From Strobilurus pachycystidiatus (taxonomy: Eukaryota > Basidiomycota > Agaricomycetes > Agaricales > Physalacriaceae), in contig JAHLMK010000016.1 in NCBI GenBank assembly GCA_019915135.1, forward strand, positions 806,001 through 870,000: a stretch of 64,000 bases of DNA, in the 5' to 3' direction. Under the pieces are notes generated by a model. The model searched no databases and was not told the DNA's origin. It saw only the letters and a list, made by a program, of their open reading frames with translations. A program made the translations under genes and the position numbers. Positions within the stretch are counted from its first letter, which is position 1; each line of letters starts with the position of its first letter. Of this stretch, positions 20,736 to 32,037 are shown piece by piece.

Positions 20736-22071
20736 ATGCCTTCTTTCACGCCCCTAGCCTCCCTGCTCGTATCTTTGTTCCTCTCTGCGGCCCTCTATGG
20801 TGAGCCTGTACAATGACTAGTCTGGTGTCTATCATTCTGACATGAACCTTCCCTGCACTGAAGGCTTTTATACTCTCCTCTTTCTTATAGCAATATATCT
20901 GAGTCTGCGTCGCACATCCTCACTCAACCGATTTGTGGCGGGTCTGACGATGGCGTCCTGGATAATTTCTACAATTCAGCTATTTCTTCTTATGGCTGGG
21001 GACTATTCGGCGTTCATCTCAAAGCCTGATTCAGAGGATCGATTCACTCGTGACGCAGAAATCGTGCACCAGTCCCTAGTGCTAGTCAATGTATGTTCAA
21101 TTCCCTCCCGAGTTGAGATAGGCATTTATTACAGCCCTCAGTCTATCATCGCAGACGGCATACTGACGTGGAGAGTATGGGTGCTTTACAGTAGGAACTG
21201 GAAGGTTGCCATTGCCCCGTGCCTCTTGCTTCTAGGCACTACAGGTGTGATCATGACCATTTCCACACCCTTTTTTCACTAACGAATGACAGGCGCTGGA
21301 GTTTGCTCGTTGAACCAACAGTCAAGGATCCTCCTCGCAGGTGAGCCGTCCTGTCTGATTCCAACTCCCCATCCTAAGCAGTGCGGCAGGTGCCACTCCG
21401 GCAGGTAATACTCCCGCATTCCTCGGAAGTCCTCTTGCCACAATGTTCTATGCCATGTTGACGTTTATGACGAATCTGTGTGCCACCGGATTACTTGTGG
21501 GAAAACTTTGGTATATTTCATTGACAAGCTCTTCCGAGACTTTTCTGATGTGCAATGGATTGCCAGGCTTCACCATCGGACGTTGAAGGTCCTGCAGTTG
21601 ACGACGAGGGTACCGTACATGACCATCGCCCTGGTCTTTGTAGAATCAGGTGCTCTGTACCTCTCCACTCTGGTACGTGGGCGCGCTCTTTGTGCTATTC
21701 ATGCAAGACAACTCAAATATTCCGCTTTCCAGACTGTTTTTGCCGTTCTCTGTATACTGCACCACCCTGCGGTTATCATTCTTTTCTACGCTTTAGGCCA
21801 TGTCACGGTTAGCCAAACCGTTCTCAAAAGTCAAACCTTGGTTTACCTACGTGTGCAGGGCATCGTACCAACGTTGATTGTCCTGCTTGTATCCCTAAAG
21901 ATGGACACGGAATCCCAGCTAGTGCGCAGGAACACCAGTGTGTGGTCAAGCCAGACCTACGATCCATACGCGACGGTCCCTCAGCCGACATTCCGTGCAC
22001 AAACTGAGACTTATGCGGAAGAAACCTCGTCCAGGATCGAAATCTACACCCCGACCGTCACGGCGGCCTGA
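20736..22071 (+). CDS. Multi-pass membrane protein of a mushroom-specific type
   Basis: Predicted integral membrane protein with about seven hydrophobic helices. The start MPSFTPLASLLVSLFLSAAL is joined across an intron at the Gly codon to FYTLLFLIAIYLSL. Further helices are WIISTIQLFLLMAG, VAIAPCLLLLGTTG, YAMLTFMTNLCATGLLVGKL, YMTIALVFVESGALYLSTL, FAVLCILHHPAVIILFYALG and VPTLIVLLVSLKM. The central motif SIIADGILTWRVWVLYSRNW resembles the DG-x-WR-x-Y signature of the large uncharacterised membrane family in Agaricomycetes. The C-terminal tail is cytosolic-type, Thr/Glu-rich (QTETYAEETSSRIEIYTPTV). At least seven short introns, all phase consistent. Function unknown; a receptor-like role is only a guess. 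Confidence 0.75.
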
Positions 22072-22828
22072 GTAAGAACGGGGCGGTTCCCCGAGTATGG
22101 CGGCTGGTCCTCAAGAAAGTCCTGAACATTCGCCCAAAGCGCCATACCGGCACTTGTAGTTAGGGCGTCGGTGTTTGATGGTGGAACGCGTCGTCTGCAG
22201 GCCAAGAATTGATATCACGTATCGCTCTATGTTAGATACCACTTGACGCGCTCGTCAATGATGATACCCGATGATACACGTACTTATTGCGTTGCTGCAA
22301 GAACGTGTCCAAAGGTTCTTAAGGGCTGTCTGGACCTATGACTTCAATGTTCGTTCATACGTACATCTATGACGACGATTCTGGGCTAAAGAACGTTTTG
22401 AAGGTCGAGATTCTGATTGTTAGTGAGACTGTGATGCTCCAACGAAGAGAATATCATATCCATGTTCACGATAGACATCGAAAGCGACCAGATTTACCAT
22501 CGCCAGAATGCTGCAAATAAATAGCAAAACATGAGGCGTGGCGCACGCCTGCGGAGCTATACTTACTGGCCTTGCGGCGGATGAATCGATCAAAAGCCGC
22601 CGTAGACTCCATTAGAGGCAATCGATGTCGTGCGGCCGATACAGTGCTCACGAAATGAAAGGGCCGCTCTCGAGCACATCGAAGTAGACTCGAAGCAATG
22701 GTGTCTCAAAAGCATACTCGAGTAGATTCAACAACAACAACTGGGTAACTAAATTTAAGTAGAATGTCTCCCAAGTGGATCTGGGGGTATATAATGTAAG
22801 GAAGGGGGTGAAGAGTCCTGTGGATGGC
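22072..22828. other. Convergent 3' region
   Basis: No gene recognised. An isolated ctgggggtatata on the plus strand at about 22786 resembles the promoter block of the 53-59 kb genes but faces the 3' end of a minus-strand gene. Confidence 0.4.
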
Positions 22829-23730
22829 CTAGTTGCGGCGGAAACGCGATAAAAAGCCGCTCTTCTTGTTGGAAGTCATGGGGTACGATGGGTACGACGA
22901 CGCGCTCGACATGCGCTCCTTGCGTCGCCCAAAGCACACGGTGCAACCCGCCAGAAGGAGCAAGATAAACGACACGAGCGTGAGCCAGAAGCCTGGCGAT
23001 TGAGTTAGATTAATTGGAGGCAGAGCGGAGGAAAAGTGTACCTGGACCAGGCTTGGTGCTGGCGTGCACATTGAGCTTGTTTACTTGGTGTTTGAGGTAT
23101 GCAAAGAGCGCGATGTCGATGGCGAAAGCAATGAGGGTGAGCAGCGCTGCGAGGAAGGAGGTGATGGAAGCGAGCAGCGTAACAGTGATGTGCTGAGAGA
23201 AAGACATGCAGAGGGCTATGAACGTAACAGCAGTGGCTAGAGGCAGAGTGGATTGAGCAAGGCGTTCTGCGAGAATGCGTTTCATGACTGACCGACGGGG
23301 TGCACTGCGAGACCACGAGTCCACGATGAGCCAATGTTGACAGTCTCTGTTTTATCAGAGTTCTGAAGGAAGACAGAGTATCCGTGATGGGCATCGGTGC
23401 ACGTCCTCTCGTCTTCGGTGTTGTAGCGGCAGTTGGCCCTGTAAGAGCGTGTTAACGCGTTTGTTGTGCCACTAGAGCGAGTAAAAGTTGACTGACCACA
23501 CACCCAGCTAGCAGAGAGAAGGTCAGGTCAATCAGAGCAAGAAGCAGTCAGAAACCGAGACATACCCTGATCGAAGTGATACCGTCTCCCGAAACCTGCG
23601 CGCCGTTGGCGACATGGGTGCGGGCGATGTCAAGCGCTGTGAGGTAGGGCAGCGAGATGGAGACGAGGATGCTGAGCACGAAGGCTGCGAACAGGAAGAT
23701 GATGCCGGGGATGCAGAATGTTCGCGCCAT
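22829..23730 (-). CDS. SUR7/PalI (Rim9-like) tetraspan membrane protein
   Basis: Plasma-membrane protein of the SUR7/PalI superfamily, whose members act in eisosomes or ambient-pH (Rim) signalling. Four transmembrane segments are visible: IIFLFAAFVLSILVSISLPY, AVTFIALCMSFSQHITVTLL, FLAALLTLIAFAIDIALFAY and FWLTLVSFILLLLAGCTVCF. The first extracellular loop carries the family signature, here LGVWANC, reconstructed across an 11-base exon (CTGGGTGTGTG near 23510), followed by CRYNTEDERTC. The C-terminal tail is basic (FGRRKERMSS, SNKKSGFLSRFRRN). About 215 residues. Whether it is the Rim9 orthologue or a Sur7 paralogue cannot be settled by eye. Confidence 0.82.
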
Positions 23731-24400
23731 TGCAGTCGTTGTGGGCGTGGATGCAGGAGGGAGTAGCGATGATGGTGGTCTGTGATGAAGGGGCTAAGTA
23801 ATTGAAAATGTTAGCTAAAAAGTGGTCCCACGCGTTGATTGGCGTCAATGACGTACTGATCTCGTATTCGCTCACCCTGCACTCGTGCTGCACCGTGAGT
23901 GCTATCAACTCGAAGCCTCATTTTGTCCTCTTTCGTTGTCCGAAAGGCTTGGGAAAGTGGTCAGAATCCTACCTAAAGGATATAGACAAAAGTAAACCTA
24001 GTTGGCAAGTATCGAGTCTCCGGAACGAAGGTAACAATCAATGGTTTGCCTTCGAGATGACAATTCAGTTGACGAACTGTGTGAGCGACGAGCTAGAACG
24101 AGTCCAATCAAGGCGGTGTCGCCTCATGACGACCATTTCAGGGGAATGCCGATAATCATCTTGACCGTACGGAGGACAGAAAACGCCATCTCGTGTGCGA
24201 ATAAACGACAAGAAGCCTGATAGACATCGCATTGAGCACGCGCAACCGAAGCAGAAAAGACAAGGCACACTTCCAATCAGCTGCAGTCGTGAGAGTACTC
24301 GTCCCTTTTCCAGGTGCGGTTCCGAAGGTCTCTCGCGACTAAGTAGGCCGTCTGGAGCTGGATTCCCATCTGAAAGACAAGGCCAAATCCGAAGTCAATA
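23731..24400. other. Divergent promoter region
   Basis: About 670 bases between the SUR7 and F-box genes. No coding or repeat feature recognised. Confidence 0.45.
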
Positions 24401-25663
24401 ATGTCTTCCATACGGAGGAGCAAGAGACTTCGTACCGTATCCGTGCCAACAACTATTGCTGCCAAGGCTATTCTGCCTGAAGCTGCCAATACCTCAGGTT
24501 TACCTGCGCTACCCTACGACCTCCACCTCGAGATCATGCAGTATTGGCCCTCTCTCGGGGTGGTCCTCCACGAGCAGAATGCCAATGAATACAAGGCTTC
24601 CGAATATCGCGTCCGATATGACACGACCCGCGCACTGTCCCAGACATGCCGCGTCCTTCGGGCCATCTACCTGCCTCTGGCGTGGCGGAGCATCGATCTC
24701 GTACCTTGTGCAAAGTCCAATAATCGACGGCTGGCGGCGGAGACACTTGCGGCGTTCAAGACTGTGACGTCGCCTGAGATGGCGCAGCATGTTCAGTGGG
24801 TATCTTCTAGCTCTTCTATTCGTATTACTGCACAAGTCTGACCCTCATATAGGATGATGTCGGTCTTCTTAACTGAAGTACGCCGCGCAAGAGCTGTCTA
24901 TGGCGAATTTACCAAATGTCTCGCCAAGCTACCCAATTTGAAAACCGTGCAGATTCTTCATATACCCCTTCCCTCAGGCTGTGTTAACAGATGGTTGGAA
25001 CTGCTGTCAGAGGCATTCAAGGGCATCGAGCTGCCTTCCGTGCGCGTACTCAACATACACTTCCAGGGATTGTCGCTGGATATCCTCGACGCATTCCTCG
25101 CTCTCGAGACTCTCATGTCCCCTTATGAACTTCTCCCGCCGTGGAATAGATGGACCGAGTCGAAGACACTCAAAGTGTTGACAGAACTTCATTTCGAGGT
25201 TGAATTGTGCTTCTGTGGTATGTCACTGCCAGCGGCTAGACCCTCGATATCACTACTGATAACTCATTATTGAACAAGAACTACTCGAGAATTTCCCGAA
25301 CTTGCGGGTTACACCATGGGTGTACAAAACCAGATTTCGTCACGTAAATCCAACCCTAGAGGATATCAAGGTGTGGGTTATACTTTTTAGTCGGTAACGG
25401 TGCTGACAGCTGAGTCGAATCAGCGTTTCTTCGTGTCGTTGGGCAAACTGCAACATGTTCATACCATTCGACTGTACATGACAAAGAGCCAGTCGAAGGA
25501 GAAAGAGTTTGTTTCGGAGTGCAAGAAGCTATATTGGAAGCACTGGGCTCGCGATGGGTTGGTAGAGACTAAGGACTTCGAACGTGCAGATGAGATGTCG
25601 CGGCATACGTTCAAGCGCACAGAGTCCGATACCAAAAGCGTAATTGTTATGGGACCCTCGTAG
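24401..25663 (+). CDS. F-box-like protein
   Basis: The start MSSIRRSKRLRTVSVPTTIA is basic. An F-box-like region follows: SGLPALPYDLHLEIMQYW and later TTRALSQTCRVLRAIYLPLAW, with an insertion between the two halves. Later exons hold LRR-like text: LPNLKTVQILHIPLP, LPSVRVLNIHFQGLSLDIL, LGKLQHVHTIRLYM. Introns fall after AQHV (about 24800-24855), after ELCF (about 25217-25280) and before RFFVSLGK (about 25370-25424). It ends KSVIVMGPS. About 370 residues. The C-terminal region YWKHWARDGLVETKDFERAD is charged. Substrate unknown. Confidence 0.7.
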
Positions 25664-26510
25664 ACATATAGTAAGCATTTCGAGCATGACAAGGTTCTGT
25701 AGAGTAATGTCCAATGTCTGACAACTGACTTGACTGATAAATCTACAAGGTAAGTATGCACAAGAGCAGGGGACTCGGCGCGAAGCAGACGCGACCCTTC
25801 GTGATTGGACGGGAACTTCCGAATGCCGATGCTCGGAGTCGGACGGACTTTGCAGGGCCGAATCCGGCAACACGACTTGTCCTCACACCACCACGACGTC
25901 CCGCGCTCATCGTGGCTGCCGTACTGCCAAAGACGAAATGCGACTGCCTATGGAGGTCTCTGGACCCTTTTTAGAAGGTGCGAATACAAACAGCACAGCG
26001 TGCGCCACCTGTGACAGACTTCTGACGCGTCGCATCTGCAGTTCTTGATTCTTTCCCGCGTTCATCAGCCCATCTGTACATGTTGCGATGCTCAAAACAG
26101 CTAATCCGTCCATAACGCACGGCCCGTCTTCCGGATCCTCGCAGCAGCTCGCGCCCCACAACCGTATAGCCTGTAACTTTCTGTCTAGAAGAGGCTCTTA
26201 GCTCAACTAAGCCAACTTGCTAGCCATCTTTGGTCCAGTTTTCTGCGTTGTTCATTAAGCAATACAACTGCACAGTCTACAAACCTGCGACGAAGACACG
26301 CTGTGTTACAGCACCTCCAGTGGACACGCCCGGCCGTTGTGCAACCGGAAGTTGACCATCATCTGTCTTCCTCCAGTGCGTGGTGACGGTATCAGGCAGA
26401 CGGAGGTGACCAGTTAGATCATCATTCTCTACATCACCGCCGCTGATGCAGCTTTTTAGACAACGGCCGTCCTGAAGCAAACGTCTTCCTCCCTGCCAAA
26501 CCGCGCATCT
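25664..26510. other. Intergenic region
   Basis: No supported gene or RNA feature on either strand. Confidence 0.45.
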
Positions 26511-27044
26511 ATGAAGTGGCGGGTACTCTCAATCTGCATCGCAGCTGGCTTCGTTGATGCAATGTGTCCTGGCTACATGTGGGTCGATACCATACTCGGC
26601 CTCTTCACTACTTTACGTTCTTCAAGGTACGGCATCTCCAATATCGCAGACCTCAGTGGAGGCGCGCCGGGTACATGTAAAGCATTGAATTGCCTCATCG
26701 CTACTTCGGCTAATCAAGAATCATTATGAACAGGGCGCGTCTTCGACTCCTCTTGCGACTCGGCCTTGACCGTGATAGCCGATAACCCTTGCACGGCGGG
26801 TGTTTTTGGTTGCAGCCCGCCACCTCTGCGATTCAACAAACTGTCTCTGGACAATACAACGTACGCTCTTATGGGTGTAGATTACGTTCTCAGTTCTAAC
26901 CGTCGCGTCTGTAGTTATTCTTGCCAACCAGACCCGAGCTCTGGAACGTGCGGTAATGCGCACATCGATGTCTGCGTGAGTTATTTCCAGCAGAACACGT
27001 TGACCCTCATCTCCTTGATTTACCAGTGTCGCATAACGTCGTAG
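26511..27044 (+). CDS. Small cysteine-rich secreted protein
   Basis: The N-terminus MKWRVLSICIAAGFVDAMC reads as a signal peptide. The mature part is short and cysteine-rich, with Cys in MCPGY, DSSCDSAL, DNPCTAG, FGCSPPP, YSCQPDP, GTCGNA and VCC. Three introns fit in phase: after GGAPG (ending gaacag about 26732), within LDNTT (gtacgc...ctgtag, about 26860-26914), and after HIDVC (gtgagt...taccag, about 26976-27026). The last exon encodes only CRITS. A potential N-glycosylation site lies in DNTT. About 115 residues in total, within the range of small secreted proteins. No homologue is recognised; an effector or cell-surface role is speculative. Confidence 0.62.
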
Positions 27045-28041
27045 TTCGTCGAAGGAACATCATCTGCGGAAGTCTTGTTTAGATCCAAATACACGTTACT
27101 CGTCAGCTGTCTTGCTATCTCACTTATCAGAAGCGATACGACCTTTCCTCTTGAGGAAGCTGCAAGACAAGCCAGTGGATTGGACTATATCGACCAGGAA
27201 TTGAGGCACCGAGTGAGAACATCACGTTTCAAGGCCGGCCCGTTCTGAGACTTAGAAAGGACACAAGGTCGCATTGAGAGGTCACACCTTCCGCCTTACA
27301 TACGGTCAGAGCCGGACTTGCTCTCAATGTATTAGACCGGTACCTTCCGTCTTTCCAGTCACAACGATTTACTCTTTAGTGAAACGCCTAGGAAATGAAG
27401 TCGGTCGGGGACGCCACTGGGACACAAGAATTCCGAGGGGCACTCATTGTTCCAACCTCGTATGTGCGCCATCTTTCTGCATAATGATTACCCAACAGTG
27501 ACATTTCTGTCACTTGTGCAGGCGCGATGAGAGTAATAGGAAAGCGTAGGCCCTTATTCGCGGCTACTGGCACGCACCGACCCTTGCAGCGTGTTTACAA
27601 TGCGGCCAAATTTTACTGTTCTCGCATCATTGGTGCAGATCTAGCGAGTCGATTGGAAAGCGCCTTTTACCTCACTGGGCAAACCAGTGTATCTGTTCCC
27701 AGTAATTGCCATACCCTGCCCCCGAACCTCCCGGAGATAGCGGTATCTCGGTGGAGAGAGGAAGGCATGAGATTTGCGATTCGGACATAAGTGTTCCTGC
27801 GGCATCGCGCCTGACTCAAACTGTCTCTTTCGATCAGTAGGAAGGCGCTGTCTGCGTTATAGTTTACTTCATTGCCTCGCGCCTGGATTTGGGGTTCTGA
27901 TCTCGACCTCCACTCGGCCTTCTTGTGCACCACATTACGCATCCGTATATAAGAGTAGGCAAGGATCGTCTCCCTTTCTTTAGTTGTCCTTTTTTGACAT
28001 CCTATTACTTTAGCTTCCAACTATCAACCTTCTTGCACATC
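27045..28041. other. Intergenic region
   Basis: No supported gene. A leader-like pyrimidine-rich stretch occurs just before the ATG at 28042, with a possible TATA-type tatataag at about 27945. Confidence 0.45.
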
Positions 28042-29330
28042 ATGGCATCTTACCTTCGCAGTCTATTTGGCGGCGGCCAGTCCAACAAAAAGTCCTCTTC
28101 ACCATCGCACGCGTCCTCCTCGTCTACCCCTGACCACAAATCCCGCCGTCCCTCTCAATCGTCCACTAAGGCCGCCTACATCTATGGTTCTTCTGGCGCG
28201 TCCCCTGTGCGTCCTATTCCAAAGCGAAATGATAGCTACACGCCCGTCCGATCCGTACCTCCCTCGCCTTTACGATATGATGTTTATGATTCTACGACTC
28301 ATCCCGCACATTGCGCTCCAAAAGCTCCTCATCACGAAATTCCCATCCCTACGAGAGCTCCTTTGTACAAATCCTCGAGCTACAAGCACGAATACCGTAT
28401 GTCGACCCTCTATTTCATTTGCATTCATCTGATCAATTGATAGACCTTCCCTATCCCATCTATTCTTCTTCGTCCTTGTCGCACTGCGGCAGCGATTCCC
28501 GAACAGACTCTACGACATCTATCCACCCATCGAGCGTAGGCTCATCTCACGGTCATTTTGTGGTTGCCCCTCCCCGGACCTCGAGTTCTGCCAGCGTCAG
28601 TCATTCCAGTGGCCGCCCATCCCGCCGCCCCGTCTTGAAACAAACCCACACCTGGCATGCAGACTCTGCACCTGGTGCCCAGCGTGAGTAACATGCATCT
28701 TGCGCGATGGTTTTACTAATATCTCCGTGAACAGACCCACATGTCTCTTTCCAAAACCCAAACCGCGCGGAAACAACTAACATGCACCCTCTGCTTGCAT
28801 CAAGCCGCCTCCACAGCGCCCCAATTTCGTACGACGTAAAGTACACGCCATCTCCCCACTCGGTAGTCAACCGGAATACTCGCACGCCTGTTCCCAGTCA
28901 CACCTTGGCGCAGCCGGCCACCGATCCGCCGACGTACACAAAGTTGGTGCTCAAGTGCGATAAGCTTCTTTGGCCCATAGTCGTACAGTCCTCCAACTCG
29001 AAGGGCGGCAAGTTCTTCATCGGCACCAAGCCAATGCCATCCGCTGCGAACAGCGTTCCTATTTCGAACCAGGACTTGCTCTGTGCTGTGCACAATACAT
29101 TGTCTATCAGGGTCTCTCACGAAGAATGGGAGACGCTGGGCAAAGGTACACGGGCGCAACGGAAGGTGACGCGTGCGTACGAAGCACGCTGTAAGAAGAT
29201 GGGCGGGGGCTGGGATCGCGGAGTCAGGCGTATCGATTGGCTTGGAGAGCGTACTCGCTTGGTCGGCATCGAAGTCGACAGAGACGCCGGCGTTGGAGGG
29301 GTTGCTAAACTTGTTTTCGGGAAAGCCTGA
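28042..29330 (+). CDS. DUF6699-domain protein with long Ser-rich N-terminus
   Basis: Three exons. The N-terminus MASYLRSLFGGGQSNKKSSS and about 200 following residues are low-complexity Ser/Pro/His-rich and probably disordered. An intron with donor gtatgt after KHEY and acceptor ttgatag precedes LPYPIYSSSSLSHCG. A second intron ends before PHVSFQNPNRAE. The C-terminal 120 residues hold the recognisable domain: KCDKLLWPIVVQSS, then ISNQDLLCAVHNTLSIRV with HEEW, then AYEARCKKM and GVRRIDWLGERTRLVGIEV. This pattern matches the DUF6699 family, widespread in Agaricomycetes and of unknown function. About 390 residues. Confidence 0.78.
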
Positions 29331-29903
29331 AGAGGCTTTCCGATTGGCTTTCGGCTGCATATCATCTCGAACATCACCATCACAAAAATACGCGCTTGGA
29401 CGTGTAATCAGCTACATATGTGGCATTCAGGGACATTTTCGCGTTACTGTTGTATTGTATTAGCTTCTTCTCGTTCACGGATCTCCTCACCTTTTGGCAT
29501 GGTACTGTATACATGTATGTGTTGCATTCGGGGTTAAAATATATTGGTATTGGATGGATTCATTGGCGATCGATACCGTCCCGACCTGCCCTTTTTCTAT
29601 GGAATCGCTCACTAAATGAACGATGTTCGGCTACATGCTCACCATCCCACTTTCGACATGGCCTCGGGCCTTTTTTGTGGCGCACTGATCAGCTCGGAAA
29701 CAAGCATTTCTTGATCATGTACGAAAAGAAACGCTGCTGTGGAGCTCATCAGCAGCCAGCTACAGGTGGAAACCATCCCTCTATGTCATTGTCACCGCGT
29801 ATGAAGAGAAGATCATTGACATTGTGTATCGTATCAAGGAGACTGTAGCGCAGCAGAATATAATAGTAAGTGTCTTTCAGCCGAAATGGCTATCGTACTT
29901 AGA
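29331..29903. other. Convergent 3' region
   Basis: Between two convergent gene ends. An open frame at 29420-29848 has no domain character and is rejected. Confidence 0.45.
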
Positions 29904-32037
29904 TCATTGACGTGGAACAATCATACACCTGAACTTCTTTGGATGCCTGGTGCACGCAATTGAGACATGTTCGTAACAAGGGACGAAGCAATATACGAAC
30001 CTTACGAATCCAGCCTCGAATTGAACCTCGGGATGTAATACCGCACCCTCACAATCGCGCGCCTTGCATAGCGTAACACTAGCCAAGATCATGACAATAG
30101 CCATCCATACACCGTTGTCGGCAAAGTATTTTCCGGGGCACCTTCTGCAGAAAGTTTTCTCGTGAGACCCAGGCCCAGACACCCATGTCGACCTCACCGT
30201 CTTCCAAATCCGAAAACCACGTCTCTAGGGTCGAAAAGATCAGACCCGCCCATGTAACGCTGCGGCGAAAATGTATCGGGGTCTGGACAGCTCCTTAGAA
30301 TAGTACTGTAATTTATAACGCTCAATATTGCACAAATGGCAGCGTGGAATGCGTACTAGATGTTGGCCAACACAGTGCTGCCTGCAGGAATAAGTTGGTC
30401 GCGGTAGATGTCATTCTCCATGACACGATGCGGTATGCCTAGCGGAACAGGCGGGTTCCATCTTTGGCGAAGAGCATATCAGAACAAATGCCCAACGAAC
30501 AGCAAACGCGCTACAAGTACCTGTAAACCTCCTTGACCACACTCTCCACGTATAGAAGATGGGGTCGGTCTTCTGCGCTAGGCACTTTGAGGGGGCCGAC
30601 AACGCGATCTAATTCCTCCTGTGCCTTCGCCTGTACTTCTGGGTGAAGAACCATGGCTAATATGAATGTCGTGATTACGCAGACTGTCTGGAGGTCGGTC
30701 AGGCCAGATCCAGCCATATTGAAGAACAACCAACTGTGTCTTCAGCCGCCGAGAAAAGAGTTCCCGCGACACCTTTGATGTCCTCCTCGGTCTCGTGATT
30801 GAAAGCACCAGTTCCGCGGTGATACTCAATGAGGCGGGAAGTGAACGAAGAGGGGGCGGTGCCTTTCAGCTAAGAGACGATTCATGACGACGCGCGATGC
30901 AAAGCGTAGGCGCTAACCAATTGTGCCTTGACATTCTCATACGGAAGGTTCATCATAAGGTCGACCGCGGCTTTCACCTCTTTCGCATTCCTTTTGAATC
31001 CAGAGAACGGTGCCCAGGTCGGTATATGTCTATTCAGTTCAAATGTTGGACATCATCCGTCGATTCTAACTGACGTGAACTAACCTCATGAACGGAAAAT
31101 AATCCACCAAACTAGCGGCCGGGGTACCCGACTGTACTGTGAGTGTACCCGCACGCTCCGCTGGTCGACAACGTCAGCCAATGCCTATTTCAAAAGTGAC
31201 GCGAAAAGCACCTAATCGGACGTAAAGATCATCAGCCGACTTGACCTCAGTACCGTATGTTACTTTGAGTATACTGGCGGCTGCGTATCTGAATTGACGT
31301 CGAACTATCAGAGGGGAACAATCGCGAAGAGGAGTTGCCTGACCGTCGAACATGGCCTAAGAAGGCTTCGGGCGTTTCAATCAGGCCTTTGATAAGCGTC
31401 ACCGCTTCTTTGTATTGCACAGGAGACAACGCCCGGGAAGCACGTTGGTTGAATGTCTGATGTATGAAGCGACGGTGTGTCCGGAATCGTCCACCACTGT
31501 TGACAAAGCTGCATTAATATCGTGTTTGAGGTGGCTTTGTGGAAATGACATACTATCGGACGTGTGTTGAGGCATTTTGCCATCCCATTCTATTGGAAGC
31601 AGTTCAGTCGCAGTACAACAGCCGCCTGTCGGTGCCTCACAATTCAGAAAGTAGAACAAATCGTGGTCGATCGGAGTATATCGCGCTCCGCTTGTCCAAA
31701 AGGTCCCTAGCAGCTTCAAGACTGTTGAGCACGATCATAGGCTGGGAGAAAACGCGAATGTGGACGACGTCTCCTGGCGTTGAGAGTCAGTAAGGACGGA
31801 TGTTCATGGAGAGGAGGTAACGACGTTACCGTAAGTCGCGCCCCAGTCCATGAATGTGTATTCTGGATGCTGACACGGAATCTGCAACGCATTCCCGATG
31901 ATGAACGAAGGCGGCGGCCCAGGTGGTAGCCTCGACTTTCGTGAAGGAGAAAAGGTGTACAGTAGCACAGAGAGAAGAAGTGCTCCTGGAATGAGCGCCC
32001 ACGAGGAAGGAAAGTCGCCAAGGAGATGATACGACAT
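29904..32037 (-). CDS. Cytochrome P450 monooxygenase (gene 1)
   Basis: Membrane-anchored haem monooxygenase. The start [20 protein letters not shown] gives a hydrophobic anchor, then the proline hinge [18 protein letters not shown]. Conserved blocks can be reassembled through many short introns: RSAIYSDRP, a C-helix region [14 protein letters not shown], the I-helix SAAEDT, ExxR in [19 protein letters not shown], a PERF-like SPQRYM, and the haem loop FGFGRRRCPG completed across an intron ending ctgcag near 30145. The last exon is [14 protein letters not shown] found no stop in the spliced frame, so the gene appears intact. The stretch between ANIY and DPDTF (TILRSCP) looks several residues short. 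It is in the same broad group as the P450 at 60.3 kb. Substrate unknown. Confidence 0.85.

Noticed and set aside
22780..22800. Plus-strand ctgggggtatata resembling the shared promoter block
   Set aside because: It points into the 3' end of a minus-strand gene and no plus-strand coding frame follows; treated as chance similarity.
29420..29848. Open frame of 142 codons after the DUF6699 gene
   Set aside because: Located in a convergent 3' region; hydrophobic start but no conserved pattern.
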